DNA from: an uncultured Christensenellaceae bacterium
Lineage (GTDB): Bacteria; Bacillota; Clostridia; Christensenellales; Christensenellaceae
NCBI GenBank assembly: GCA_934373295.1
Contig: CAKROK010000022.1
Span: 1-29,502 of the forward strand
DNA length: 29,502 nt
Direction of reading: 5' to 3'
The translations under genes were made by a program, and so were the position numbers. Shown piece by piece: positions 22,599 through 29,428 of this stretch (position 1 is its first letter; each line of letters starts with the position of its first letter). Under the pieces are notes generated by a model. It was not told where the DNA came from, did no database searches, and was given only the letters and a program-made list of their open reading frames with translations.

Positions 22599-23731
22599 TT
22601 ATCAGAAAAAATCCAATGGCGCAGTATGGCGGTCAATGCGCCCAAAAAGCTGGATGAGCTGACATCCTGCCCGACGGTGAGGGTCAGCTCGTTTGTCGTA
22701 CCGTCGGGCAGCGTTATCACGAGCTTTCCCACCTCATCGCCCGCAGTCAGCGGCGCGCAGAGGCCCTCGTTAAGCTCGATGCTCTTTTTAAGCTCCTTTG
22801 CCTGCGCCTTTGTGAGGAGCAGGGACAAATCTTCATTTGCCATGAGCGGGACGGGGTCCTTCGCGCCGTCGACCTGCGCCTCGGTGACCTTTATGCCTGC
22901 GCGCGCTATCTGAACGGAGGTGTAGTCGCTCGCCGCGGAGTTTACCTTTTCGCGCGCGAGGGTGAACCGCCCGCCCGTGCTGTCGCCCAAAACCACGCAT
23001 ATGAAATGCGAGCCGCCGCTCTTTTTGCTCGCGGCGAGGCAGTATCCCGCAGTGGGGGAGGAGGCGGTCGCCATGCCGTCAAAATCTTCTTTTATCAAGA
23101 TGTTTGAGGCGGACATCTGCGTCGTTCTTCCGGAAGAATGCGTAAATTCATCCAGCCATATCGACGAATACTTTAAGAACATGGATGCTTCACACAAACG
23201 CGCGCATATTTTTGATATATCCGCTGCGCTCATCTCCTGCTCGGTAAGTCCCGTGCAGTCGGAAAATTTAGCGGAAACGCCCAGCTTTTGCGCTAAATCG
23301 TTCATGCGGGAGACGAAGTTTTCCTCGCTGCCTGCGACGTGCTCGGCGAGCGCGGTCACGGCGTCGTTTGCGCTGCATATGACTGCGGCCTTATACAGTT
23401 CCTCGAGAGGATATGCCGAGCCTGCGTCCAAAAACACGCGCGTCCCGCCCTTTTTCGCCGCGGCAGAGGACACGCTCACGCTGTCACCCGCGCGGACATC
23501 GCCGTCAGCGACTGCGTTTGCTATGACGAGCAGGCTCATCAATCGCACCATGCCCGAGCAGGGCAGGGGCTTTTCGGAATTATTTTCATCTATCACCTTT
23601 CCCGTGCTCGATTCGATCACGATATATGCCTTTGCGGTCGAGGGGACTTCCTTTGCCGCGAAAGCCTGCGCGGGCAGGAACATGATGCATATAAGGACAG
23701 CAAGCGACCTGAAAATAAACCTTTTTGCCAT
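22595..23731 (-). CDS. DacF-like D-Ala-D-Ala carboxypeptidase homologue with lost active site
   Basis: The 378-residue product has a signal peptide (about 1-25, ending AQAFA), the S11 peptidase fold and a C-terminal beta domain as in PBP5/DacF. The SxxK motif is replaced: in PCSGMVRLMS the nucleophile position is Gly60 and the Lys position Arg63. The SxN motif (SAN, 120-122) is kept. The KTG motif reads ATA (221-223). It therefore cannot be a normal serine carboxypeptidase but may bind peptidoglycan or another PBP. The frame is open to 23836, but the signal peptide and the GGAGG upstream place the start at 23731. The gene lies 47 bp after that of a membrane protein. Confidence 0.85.
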   Translation of the reverse strand: MAKRFIFRSLAVLICIMFLPAQAFAAKEVPSTAKAYIVIESSTGKVIDENNSEKPLPCSGMVRLMSLLVIANAVADGDVRAGDSVSVSSAAAKKGGTRVFLDAGSAYPLEELYKAAVICSANDAVTALAEHVAGSEENFVSRMNDLAQKLGVSAKFSDCTGLTEQEMSAADISKICARLCEASMFLKYSSIWLDEFTHSSGRTTQMSASNILIKEDFDGMATASSPTAGYCLAASKKSGGSHFICVVLGDSTGGRFTLAREKVNSAASDYTSVQIARAGIKVTEAQVDGAKDPVPLMANEDLSLLLTKAQAKELKKSIELNEGLCAPLTAGDEVGKLVITLPDGTTNELTLTVGQDVSSSSFLGALTAILRHWIFSDN

Positions 23732-23778
23732 GGACGGCCTCCCTGATATTCGTTTTAACAGATATTGTCGATAAATGA

Positions 23779-24318
23779 TTATGCGCCCGCAGCCGCGCAT
23801 ATTACGCAATTTAAGGCGGTTTCGGCGGATAGGCATATTAAGAGCGCGCTCAGTTCATTTTGCATGGACAGCGCACACGCCGCGCGCTCGCTGAAGCCAA
23901 GCCCATTCAGGCGCGTTTTGAGATTGTCTGTGAGGATATCCGAAAAGAGCAGTAGGCAGACGAAGAAAAAAACCGCGCATATGACGAACGGGATGAGCAA
24001 GACCGCCTTTAAAACGGGCTTAAACAGATCATACGCCGTGCGCACGACGCATCCCCATAAAAATCCGTCCGTAAAAAGGCATATCGGGCAAAGCGCGCAG
24101 AGCGGGCGGTACAGGCTGGAAAAGAACGCGTCGCAGAGCAAAAACAGGCGCACGGAAAGGCGAACCGCGAGGCAGGCGAAAATGCTTTCGGATATGCCTA
24201 TCACGACGGCGCGGCTGTATATGCCGCAGAACATGAGACTGAGCAGCATAAACCCAAACACGATATGGAGCGCGGAGTTTGCGCGCAGCTTGTATAACAC
24301 AAATGAAAAAAAGCGCAT
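23779..24318 (-). CDS. Unknown multispanning membrane protein
   Basis: The 179-residue product has about four or five hydrophobic segments (near 15-45, 50-62, 75-95, 105-130, 150-179) and several cysteines. No family is recognised. It lies 47 bp upstream of the signal peptide-bearing DacF-like gene and is probably co-transcribed with it. The start is weak: ATG 24318 lacks a clear ribosome site, and a TATAAT sits about 10 bases upstream, so the mRNA could be nearly leaderless. The size and hydrophobicity suggest a real gene rather than a chance frame. Confidence 0.55.
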   Translation of the reverse strand: MRFFSFVLYKLRANSALHIVFGFMLLSLMFCGIYSRAVVIGISESIFACLAVRLSVRLFLLCDAFFSSLYRPLCALCPICLFTDGFLWGCVVRTAYDLFKPVLKAVLLIPFVICAVFFFVCLLLFSDILTDNLKTRLNGLGFSERAACALSMQNELSALLICLSAETALNCVICAAAGA

Positions 24319-24361
24319 TATGCATTATAATATGCGGGAGGGCGGCGAAAATACGAATGAA

Positions 24362-24670
24362 TAATAAGGTATCGTTTTCGGCGCGGTAAACTGCCGAAAA
24401 CGATTTTTTATACGCAAGTCATTAGTCTTGCCCTACGATTAACAAAAGAGGTTGCCGAGGAGGCGCGGCGCAGCTTTCAAGCGCGAAACGGCTCCCGCCG
24501 TTTCGCGCTTGAAAGTGGCCCGCCCGCCTTCGGCGGGCGGGCTTGGTTTTTGCGGCCGAAGGCCGCAAAAACCTGCGCCGCGCGCGAACGAGTGAGTTAA
24601 ATCTTTTTGGCGTCAGCGGGACGGCATGACGGCATTAATTTATAATGGAGCTTTGCGAAGCAAAGCAACC
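24362..24670. repeat. R1 structured repeat element, copy 1 (core order A-C-B)
   Basis: In order: terminator-like hairpin TCGTTTTCGGC/GCCGAAAACGA (24372-24403) with T6; left arm GCGCGGCGCAG (24463-24473); hairpin A (24474-24515, 19-bp perfect stem); hairpin C (24518-24542, 11-bp stem with a TTCG-type loop); hairpin B (24545-24573, 13-bp stem); right arm CTGCGCCGCGC (24573-24583); conserved ATCTTTTTGGCGTCAGCG; end hairpin GCTTTGC/GCAAAGC (24650-24666). It carries no coding potential. Copy 2 is at 29111-29428. Confidence 0.88.
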
Positions 24671-24689
24671 TTTGACTTCCAAAATGCAC

Positions 24690-24790
24690 CACCTTGCCGC
24701 CCCTTTTCTGCGACAGTCCTTGTCGGTGTACTAATATGTACAACCTCCTGCGGACTGATTGAAAAGTGACGACAAATCGGCACATTTTGT
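24690..24790. repeat. R2 repeat, copy 2
   Basis: The core 24704-24780 matches copy 1 at 16647-16722 at roughly nine of ten positions. CAGTCC and GGACTG form an inverted pair around TGTACTAATATGTACA. It directly follows R1 copy 1, so the block from 24362 to 24790 is non-coding repeat DNA. Confidence 0.75.
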
Positions 24791-24867
24791 TCGCCTGATT
24801 TACGTAGTCTTTATGAGGATATGTCCCTTTAGCAAGCGCACAAACAAAAATACAAAACAACAACCGC

Positions 24868-25905
24868 TCAGCGGCAGCCCTCTCCGCGTTTTCTCCTGCA
24901 GGAGTCGTGTATGCTGCGCGTGGCGCAGTCGTAGCACACCTCGTTTTGCAGCATGTCCTTTTGGAAGAACTCGCGGATGTTTTGCAGCGTGACATCGGCG
25001 ATGTTTGAAAGCGCCTCGTTCGTCAAAAACGCCTGATGGGAGGTCAAAAGCACGTTCGGGTGACCTAATAACAGGCTCAAGGTCCTGTCCCGCTCGACGG
25101 TGTCCGACTTATCCTCATAGAACACGTCCGCCTCCTCCTCGTATACGTCTAAGCCTGCGCCCGCGATTCGTCCGGAGCTTAATGCGGATAACAGCGCAGA
25201 GCTGTCGATGAGCGCGCCGCGCGAGGTGTTTATGACGAAAACACCCGTTTTCATGCGGGAAAATGCGTTTTCATCCAGTATGTGCCGCGTGCTTTGCGTG
25301 AGCGGGCAGTGCAGGCTTATCACGTCGCTCTTTTCAAAAAGCTCGTTCAGCTCGACGTATTTTAATCCGCTCGACTCATTGGGATAGAGGTCATAGGCGA
25401 GTACATCCATGCCGAAGCCGACGCATATTTTAGCGAAGATCTGCCCGATCTTGCCCGTGCCTATTATGCCCGCCGTTTTGCCGTAGAGATCCGTTCCCGT
25501 GAGGCCGTTTATGTTGAAATTGAAGTCGCGCGTGCGGTTATACGCCTTGTGCAGCCTGCGGTCGAGCGTCAAAAGCAGCGCGGCGGCGAACTCCGCCACG
25601 GCGTGGGGAGAATATGCGGGGACGCGCACGACGTGCAGCCGCCCGTTCGCCGCGTGGATATCGACATTGCTGTATCCCGCGCAGCGCATCGCCAGCAGCT
25701 TTATGCCGTTTTTCTCCATACGCTCCACCGCCGCGGCGCAGATATCGTCGTTCACGAAGGCGCATGCCGCGTCAAAGCCCTCCGTGAGCTTGGCAGTGTG
25801 TTTGTTGAGCTTTTCTTCAAAATACGTTATCTCGCAAAAGTCGTTCAGCTTATCGAACCATATCCTGTCATAGGGCTTTGTGTCAAAAAAAGCGAGCTTT
25901 ATCAT
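24868..25905 (-). CDS. ldhA: D-lactate dehydrogenase (2-hydroxyacid dehydrogenase family)
   Basis: The 345-residue product has the NAD-binding motif GTGKIG (149-154) with Asp172 ending the second strand. Its catalytic residues Arg229 (INTSRGALID), Glu258 (DVYEEE) and His290 (LLTSHQAFLT) follow the spacing of fermentative D-LDH. The N-terminal substrate domain includes MRCAGYSNVDI. It reduces pyruvate to D-lactate, reoxidising NADH. CGGAGGA lies before ATG 25905. The last 15 residues (CRRKRGEGCR) are unusually basic and differ from the common family end, possibly a tail picked up at the junction with the adjacent repeat block. Confidence 0.92.
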   Translation of the reverse strand: MIKLAFFDTKPYDRIWFDKLNDFCEITYFEEKLNKHTAKLTEGFDAACAFVNDDICAAAVERMEKNGIKLLAMRCAGYSNVDIHAANGRLHVVRVPAYSPHAVAEFAAALLLTLDRRLHKAYNRTRDFNFNINGLTGTDLYGKTAGIIGTGKIGQIFAKICVGFGMDVLAYDLYPNESSGLKYVELNELFEKSDVISLHCPLTQSTRHILDENAFSRMKTGVFVINTSRGALIDSSALLSALSSGRIAGAGLDVYEEEADVFYEDKSDTVERDRTLSLLLGHPNVLLTSHQAFLTNEALSNIADVTLQNIREFFQKDMLQNEVCYDCATRSIHDSCRRKRGEGCR

Positions 25906-25953
25906 AAAAAATCCTCCGAAGTTTTTTTATATTATGCCCGTGATATTTAATGC

Positions 25954-25996
25954 TATTAAAAAACACGGCCCTTTCGTTTAAAAGAACCGTGTTTTG
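25954..25996 (-). terminator. Terminator of the M20 peptidase operon
   Basis: On the minus strand AAAACACGGTTCTTTT pairs with GAAAGGGCCGTGTTTT, followed by a T-run, just after the M20 gene and before ldhA. Confidence 0.8.
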
Positions 25997-26008
25997 ATTA
26001 TTGATTAT

Positions 26009-27445
26009 TTAGCACATGCCCATGAGGCGAATATAGAACTCCGTCGCTCTGCCTATCGTCTCGAGGCGGATGCGCTCGTTGTTTCCGTGGATAGTGCTGC
26101 GCTCCTGCGCGGTGAGGTCCATCGCAGAGAAGCGGTAGACCTTATCGGAAATGCGCCCGTAATGGCGGCTGTCCGAGCACTGTACCATGAGATAGGGGGA
26201 GACTATCGAGCCGCGCCATGTGCCTTCGACGGCGTCGCAGACCTTGCGCCAGCCCTCTGCCGAGGTGTCGGATATGCGGCTGGGGTTCATGCCGTGTATC
26301 TTTGAAAGCACGACGTTTTCGTCGCCGATCGTCTTTGAGATGTACTCCATCGCGCTGTCCATTGTATCCTCCGGATTCAAGCGGATATTGGAGACCATGC
26401 TCGCCTCGGGCGGGATGACGTTGGATGCGGCGCTTCCGCTCATCTGCGTGAAGGCGACGGTCGTGCGTAAAAGCGCGTTCATCTCGCCGCCGCTCTTTTT
26501 GCACATGGAGTTTAAGACGCCCTTAAAGCACCACATATTCGCGAATATAAGGCGATAAACGAATGTGGAGCGGCGCCCTAACGTATCGAACATTTCCGCG
26601 ACGGGCTTTGTTATATGCATCTTGAACGGGTGCGATTCCACCTTTTCGCAGGCTATAGCGAGCTTGCCCACGGGGGTATGCACGGGCGGAGCGGATGCGT
26701 GGCCGCCCTGGGATTTGACGGTATACTGAAGGTCGAGCATGCCCTTTTCGGCTATGCCGATGAGCGCGGTGGGATGGTCGACTCCGGGGAAAACGCCCTC
26801 TACGACTGCGCCGCCCTCGTCTACGACCATTGCCAGCTCGATGTCCTCATTTTCAAAGTAGTCGACAATGTTCACTGCGCCCTTGCCGTTGACCTCTTCT
26901 CCGCCCGAGAATGCGAAGTATATGTCGTTTTCAGGGACAAAGCCGGTGGAGATGAGGTGATCAGCCGCGCTGAGTACGCCGTTAAAGGTGACCTTTGTGT
27001 CTAGCGTGCCTCTGCCCCACATCACGCCGTCCTCAATTATTGCCTCAAACGGCGGCTTTTCCCAGTTTTCCTCCACGACGGGGACGACGTCGTAATGCGC
27101 CATCATTACCGCAGGCTTGCCGGGAGTGCGCCCTTTCCAGTGGAACAGCAGCGCGCGGTCGGGCAGCTTTTTGAGAGTACAAGTCTTAAACACGTTGGGA
27201 TAAAGCTCGGGCAAAAGGTCGATGAGCTTTTGGAATTCGGCATCGTCCTCGAGCGCGGGGTCGCGATAGGATACTGTCTTACATTTTATGAGCGCGGCGA
27301 GGTTATCCACCGCCTTGTCGCGGTCAAACTCGACGTCCTCAAAGCTTTTTTCATCCGCCTTGGCGGGCTTGAACATCGCGGTGCGTATGAGCAAAACTGC
27401 GATGAATATTACCAAAAGCGCCAATATGATATAAACTGCTATCAT
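26009..27445 (-). CDS. Membrane-anchored M20-family metallopeptidase (PM20D1/carboxypeptidase S-like)
   Basis: The 478-residue product has an N-terminal membrane anchor (about 3-23), then a complete M20 di-zinc core. His117 and Asp119 (AHYDVVPV), bridging Asp149 (GRGTLDTK), general base Glu183 with Glu184 (GGEEV), and Asp209 (VVDEGG) can be assigned. The dimerisation domain follows (QGGHASAPP). Enzymes of this type cleave dipeptides or N-acyl amino acids. The anchor suggests action at the membrane. It is the last gene of a three-gene unit with two integral membrane proteins, which suggests a pathway that takes up a peptide or acyl-amino acid and hydrolyses it. AGGAGG precedes the ATG. Confidence 0.9.
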   Translation of the reverse strand: MIAVYIILALLVIFIAVLLIRTAMFKPAKADEKSFEDVEFDRDKAVDNLAALIKCKTVSYRDPALEDDAEFQKLIDLLPELYPNVFKTCTLKKLPDRALLFHWKGRTPGKPAVMMAHYDVVPVVEENWEKPPFEAIIEDGVMWGRGTLDTKVTFNGVLSAADHLISTGFVPENDIYFAFSGGEEVNGKGAVNIVDYFENEDIELAMVVDEGGAVVEGVFPGVDHPTALIGIAEKGMLDLQYTVKSQGGHASAPPVHTPVGKLAIACEKVESHPFKMHITKPVAEMFDTLGRRSTFVYRLIFANMWCFKGVLNSMCKKSGGEMNALLRTTVAFTQMSGSAASNVIPPEASMVSNIRLNPEDTMDSAMEYISKTIGDENVVLSKIHGMNPSRISDTSAEGWRKVCDAVEGTWRGSIVSPYLMVQCSDSRHYGRISDKVYRFSAMDLTAQERSTIHGNNERIRLETIGRATEFYIRLMGMC

Positions 27446-27458
27446 TTTTTATGCCTCC

Positions 27459-28127
27459 TTAAAGAAGTCCTTTTATATACATGAGACGGGACACGCACAG
27501 CGTGAACAGCACGCCCACGGGTACCATTATGCCGACGGTGGATTCGTTTAACGCGGGTACGAATATGAACAGCACGAGCATCAAAATTATGGGGGCGATG
27601 GATATCTTCCAGTTTTTAGAGACGAACACCACGCCCAGCGCGCCGAACAGCGCGGGGAGCATCTGAGAAAACGCGGGCTGAAGCGCCTCATTTTCCAGCA
27701 CGGGCGTGAGCGGCACGATGAGTATCACGCCGAGGATGATTATAACCGTGGTGACGATGGAGGAGACCGCGATGGATATCGTTGAGATTATCTCACCTTC
27801 TTCGGAATTCGCCTTTACGCCCGCCTGCTCAAGCGAATTAAGCGCACAGGGCAGCTTGAGGTTGGATATATTGCCCGTGACGAACGATAGGTATGAGCCG
27901 CCTGCGCCCAGCATGGGGACGTAGGTTATCGTCTCGACGAGGCCGACAGCCCAGTACATGGGCGCGGTCGCGAGCAGACCCAGCAGGAGACTTTTCCAAT
28001 CGGGCGCGGCGTTGAATATGAGCGCGACGGCGACGGGGAAGGAGAGCAGCACTGCGGTCATGCTTAAATTCCATATTCTTCCGTAATGATGAACGGAGTC
28101 CATATAGCTTAAATTCTTATTTTTCAT
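27459..28127 (-). CDS. Multispanning membrane protein, partner of the DUF5058 protein
   Basis: The 222-residue product has about six hydrophobic segments and conserved-looking loops (VGLVETITYVPMLGAGGSYL, residues 61-80, and VTGNISNLKLPCALN). It lies 17 bp after the DUF5058 gene and 13 bp before the M20 peptidase gene, with a GAGGTAA site. The tight spacing and shared strand indicate one operon. The pair of membrane proteins looks like a two-component permease feeding the peptidase, but no transport family is recognised and this role is inferred from context. Confidence 0.8.
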   Translation of the reverse strand: MKNKNLSYMDSVHHYGRIWNLSMTAVLLSFPVAVALIFNAAPDWKSLLLGLLATAPMYWAVGLVETITYVPMLGAGGSYLSFVTGNISNLKLPCALNSLEQAGVKANSEEGEIISTISIAVSSIVTTVIIILGVILIVPLTPVLENEALQPAFSQMLPALFGALGVVFVSKNWKISIAPIILMLVLFIFVPALNESTVGIMVPVGVLFTLCVSRLMYIKGLL

Positions 28128-28144
28128 AGAAAATTACCTCGCTT

Positions 28145-28882
28145 TCAGGAGAGCCAGCCCGTTATGGGGATGGCAGAGGCCATGCCTATAACAAGGCTTA
28201 TGGGCAGCGCATAGTCGCTTATAAAACGCCAGTGGAAGAGCTTTTGCAAAAGACCGCACAGGCACATTACGACGGCGGAGACGAGCATGACCAAAACGGG
28301 GATGAGTCCGGAAAAATCGCCCGTAGATACGCTCGAAACATTACAGAACACATATCCCAAAAACGCGGAGATCATGCCTATAAACAGTGAGTTCGTGAAT
28401 ATATCGCTCCATTTTGCGTCCCGCTTTTCCAAGGATATGATGCCCGTCTGTATCTTCTTTCCGATGATGGTGACGAGCCAAATTCCGAGCAGTATGCTTA
28501 TCGTCATTACAAATGCGATCGTGACGTACTGCGATGCGGTGAGTGCGGAGGCGTTTCCCAAGGTCATTCCCATGGGAGAAAGCGCGTTTTGCGCGGCGAC
28601 CGTCTCATATGTGAGCGAGCCGACGACGGACAGACGCAGCCAAGGTAGGGGTATGCCCAGGGACTGGGACAGCGTGATAACGCCTATGACGATGGCGACG
28701 GCGGGCGCGATGGTGAACACGGCGGAGCCTGCTATCGTCTTTTTGATCTTTTTTTGATCCATGCCCAGCTCTTTTGAACGCTTTATCGCCTTAACGAGGA
28801 AAAAGACGGACTGAGCCAGCACGAGAAGGATGATAATGCCCGCGAGAATGAACAACACGGGACTGTTTACATTGAATTCCAT
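28145..28882 (-). CDS. DUF5058-family integral membrane protein
   Basis: The 245-residue product begins MEFNVNSPVLFILAGIIILL and continues VLAQSVFFLVKAIKRSKELG, which I recognise as the DUF5058 pattern. About six membrane helices follow, with a conserved AGSAVFTIAPAVAIVIG segment. The frame is open to 28930, but AAGGGAAG before ATG 28882 and the family N-terminus decide the start. It is the first gene of the unit containing the second membrane protein and the M20 peptidase. The function is not known. A TATAAT about 40 bp upstream on the minus strand may be its -10 box, with no clear -35. Confidence 0.85.
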   Translation of the reverse strand: MEFNVNSPVLFILAGIIILLVLAQSVFFLVKAIKRSKELGMDQKKIKKTIAGSAVFTIAPAVAIVIGVITLSQSLGIPLPWLRLSVVGSLTYETVAAQNALSPMGMTLGNASALTASQYVTIAFVMTISILLGIWLVTIIGKKIQTGIISLEKRDAKWSDIFTNSLFIGMISAFLGYVFCNVSSVSTGDFSGLIPVLVMLVSAVVMCLCGLLQKLFHWRFISDYALPISLVIGMASAIPITGWLS

Positions 28883-28969
28883 ATACACTTCCCTTTCTAT
28901 AAATTTAGTTATAATTATTATATCATGCATAGCGCATATAAAGGTATGATATTTTAATGAAAATGTGGG

Positions 28970-28997
28970 TTGACAAAATGAAAAGTTGTGCTATAAT
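28970..28997 (+). promoter_or_regulatory. Strong plus-strand promoter with no gene downstream
   Basis: TTGACA (28970-28975), a 16-bp spacer and TATAAT (28992-28997). Both hexamers are perfect. It points into a region with no coding frame and appears to drive the candidate small RNA at 29004-29110. Confidence 0.8.
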
Positions 28998-29001
28998 AAA
29001 A

Positions 29002-29016
29002 TTGTAAACGGTTACA
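29002..29016 (+). promoter_or_regulatory. cre-like (CcpA/LacI-family) operator at +1
   Basis: TTGTAAACGGTTACA fits the cre consensus WTGNAANCGNWNNCW at every defined position and is a near-palindrome (TGTAA-N4-TTACA). It overlaps the expected transcript start, a position that gives repression. Confidence 0.7.
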
Positions 29017-29110
29017 TTTCGAAAGGAATATTTTTTCTCCCGCCTTTCGAAAAAACAGAAAAGGGCTTTCAAAAAGTGACGAAAAGTCGGCGTTTTTTGA
29101 GAGCTTTTTT
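29004..29110 (+). ncRNA. Candidate small RNA under cre-like control
   Basis: The RNA of about 107 nt is delimited by a perfect promoter and an intrinsic terminator. It contains a 10-bp perfect hairpin, TTTCGAAAGG (29017-29026) with CCTTTCGAAA (29043-29052), and a terminator stem GCTTTCAAAAA (29065-29075) with TTTTTGAGAGC (29094-29104), then T6. The inner part of the terminator (AGTGACGAAAAGTCGGC) resembles the 3' part of R2. No start codon with a ribosome site opens a frame of any length. Confidence 0.55.
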
Positions 29111-29428
29111 AATAAGGTATCGCCTTTGGCGCGGCAAACCGCCAAAGGCGATTTTTTATACCTAACTCATTCGTCTTGTCCTCTGATTAAAAAAAGAGCT
29201 TGCCGACGAGGCGCGGCGCAGGTTTTAGCGCGGCCTCCTGCGGAGGCTGCGCTAAAACTAAGCCCGCCCGCCTTCGGCGGGCGGGCACTTTCAAACGCGA
29301 AAAGGCGAATGCCTTTTCGCGTTTGAAAGCTGCGCCGCGCGCATACGTGTGAGATGAATCTTTTTGGCGTCAGCGCGCGGACGTGTCTTTTTTGAGTTAT
29401 AATGGAGCTTTGCGTAAGCAAAGCAACC
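29111..29428. repeat. R1 structured repeat element, copy 2 (core order B-C-A)
   Basis: It has the same flanks as copy 1: hairpin TCGCCTTTGGC/GCCAAAGGCGA (29120-29151) with T6, arm GCGCGGCGCAG (29211-29221), arm CTGCGCCGCGC (29330-29340), ATCTTTTTGGCGTCAGCG, and end hairpin GCTTTGC/GCAAAGC (29407-29424). The three core hairpins appear in the opposite order: B (29221-29259), C (29262-29286), A (29288-29329). The linkers are also reverse-complemented. From the start of the DUF5058 gene at 28882 to the window end there is no gene. After 29428 only a small hairpin (ATGAGG/CCTCAT) is seen. Confidence 0.88.

Noticed and set aside
24362..24670. R1 as a CRISPR array or an insertion sequence
   Set aside because: There are no repeated spacer units and no transposase frame. 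The hairpins are single and different from one another.
24597..24995. Minus-strand reading frames running through R1/R2 and at 29167-29479
   Set aside because: They are created by the GC-rich palindromes, have no ribosome site, and their composition (Arg/Pro/Ala runs) is not protein-like.
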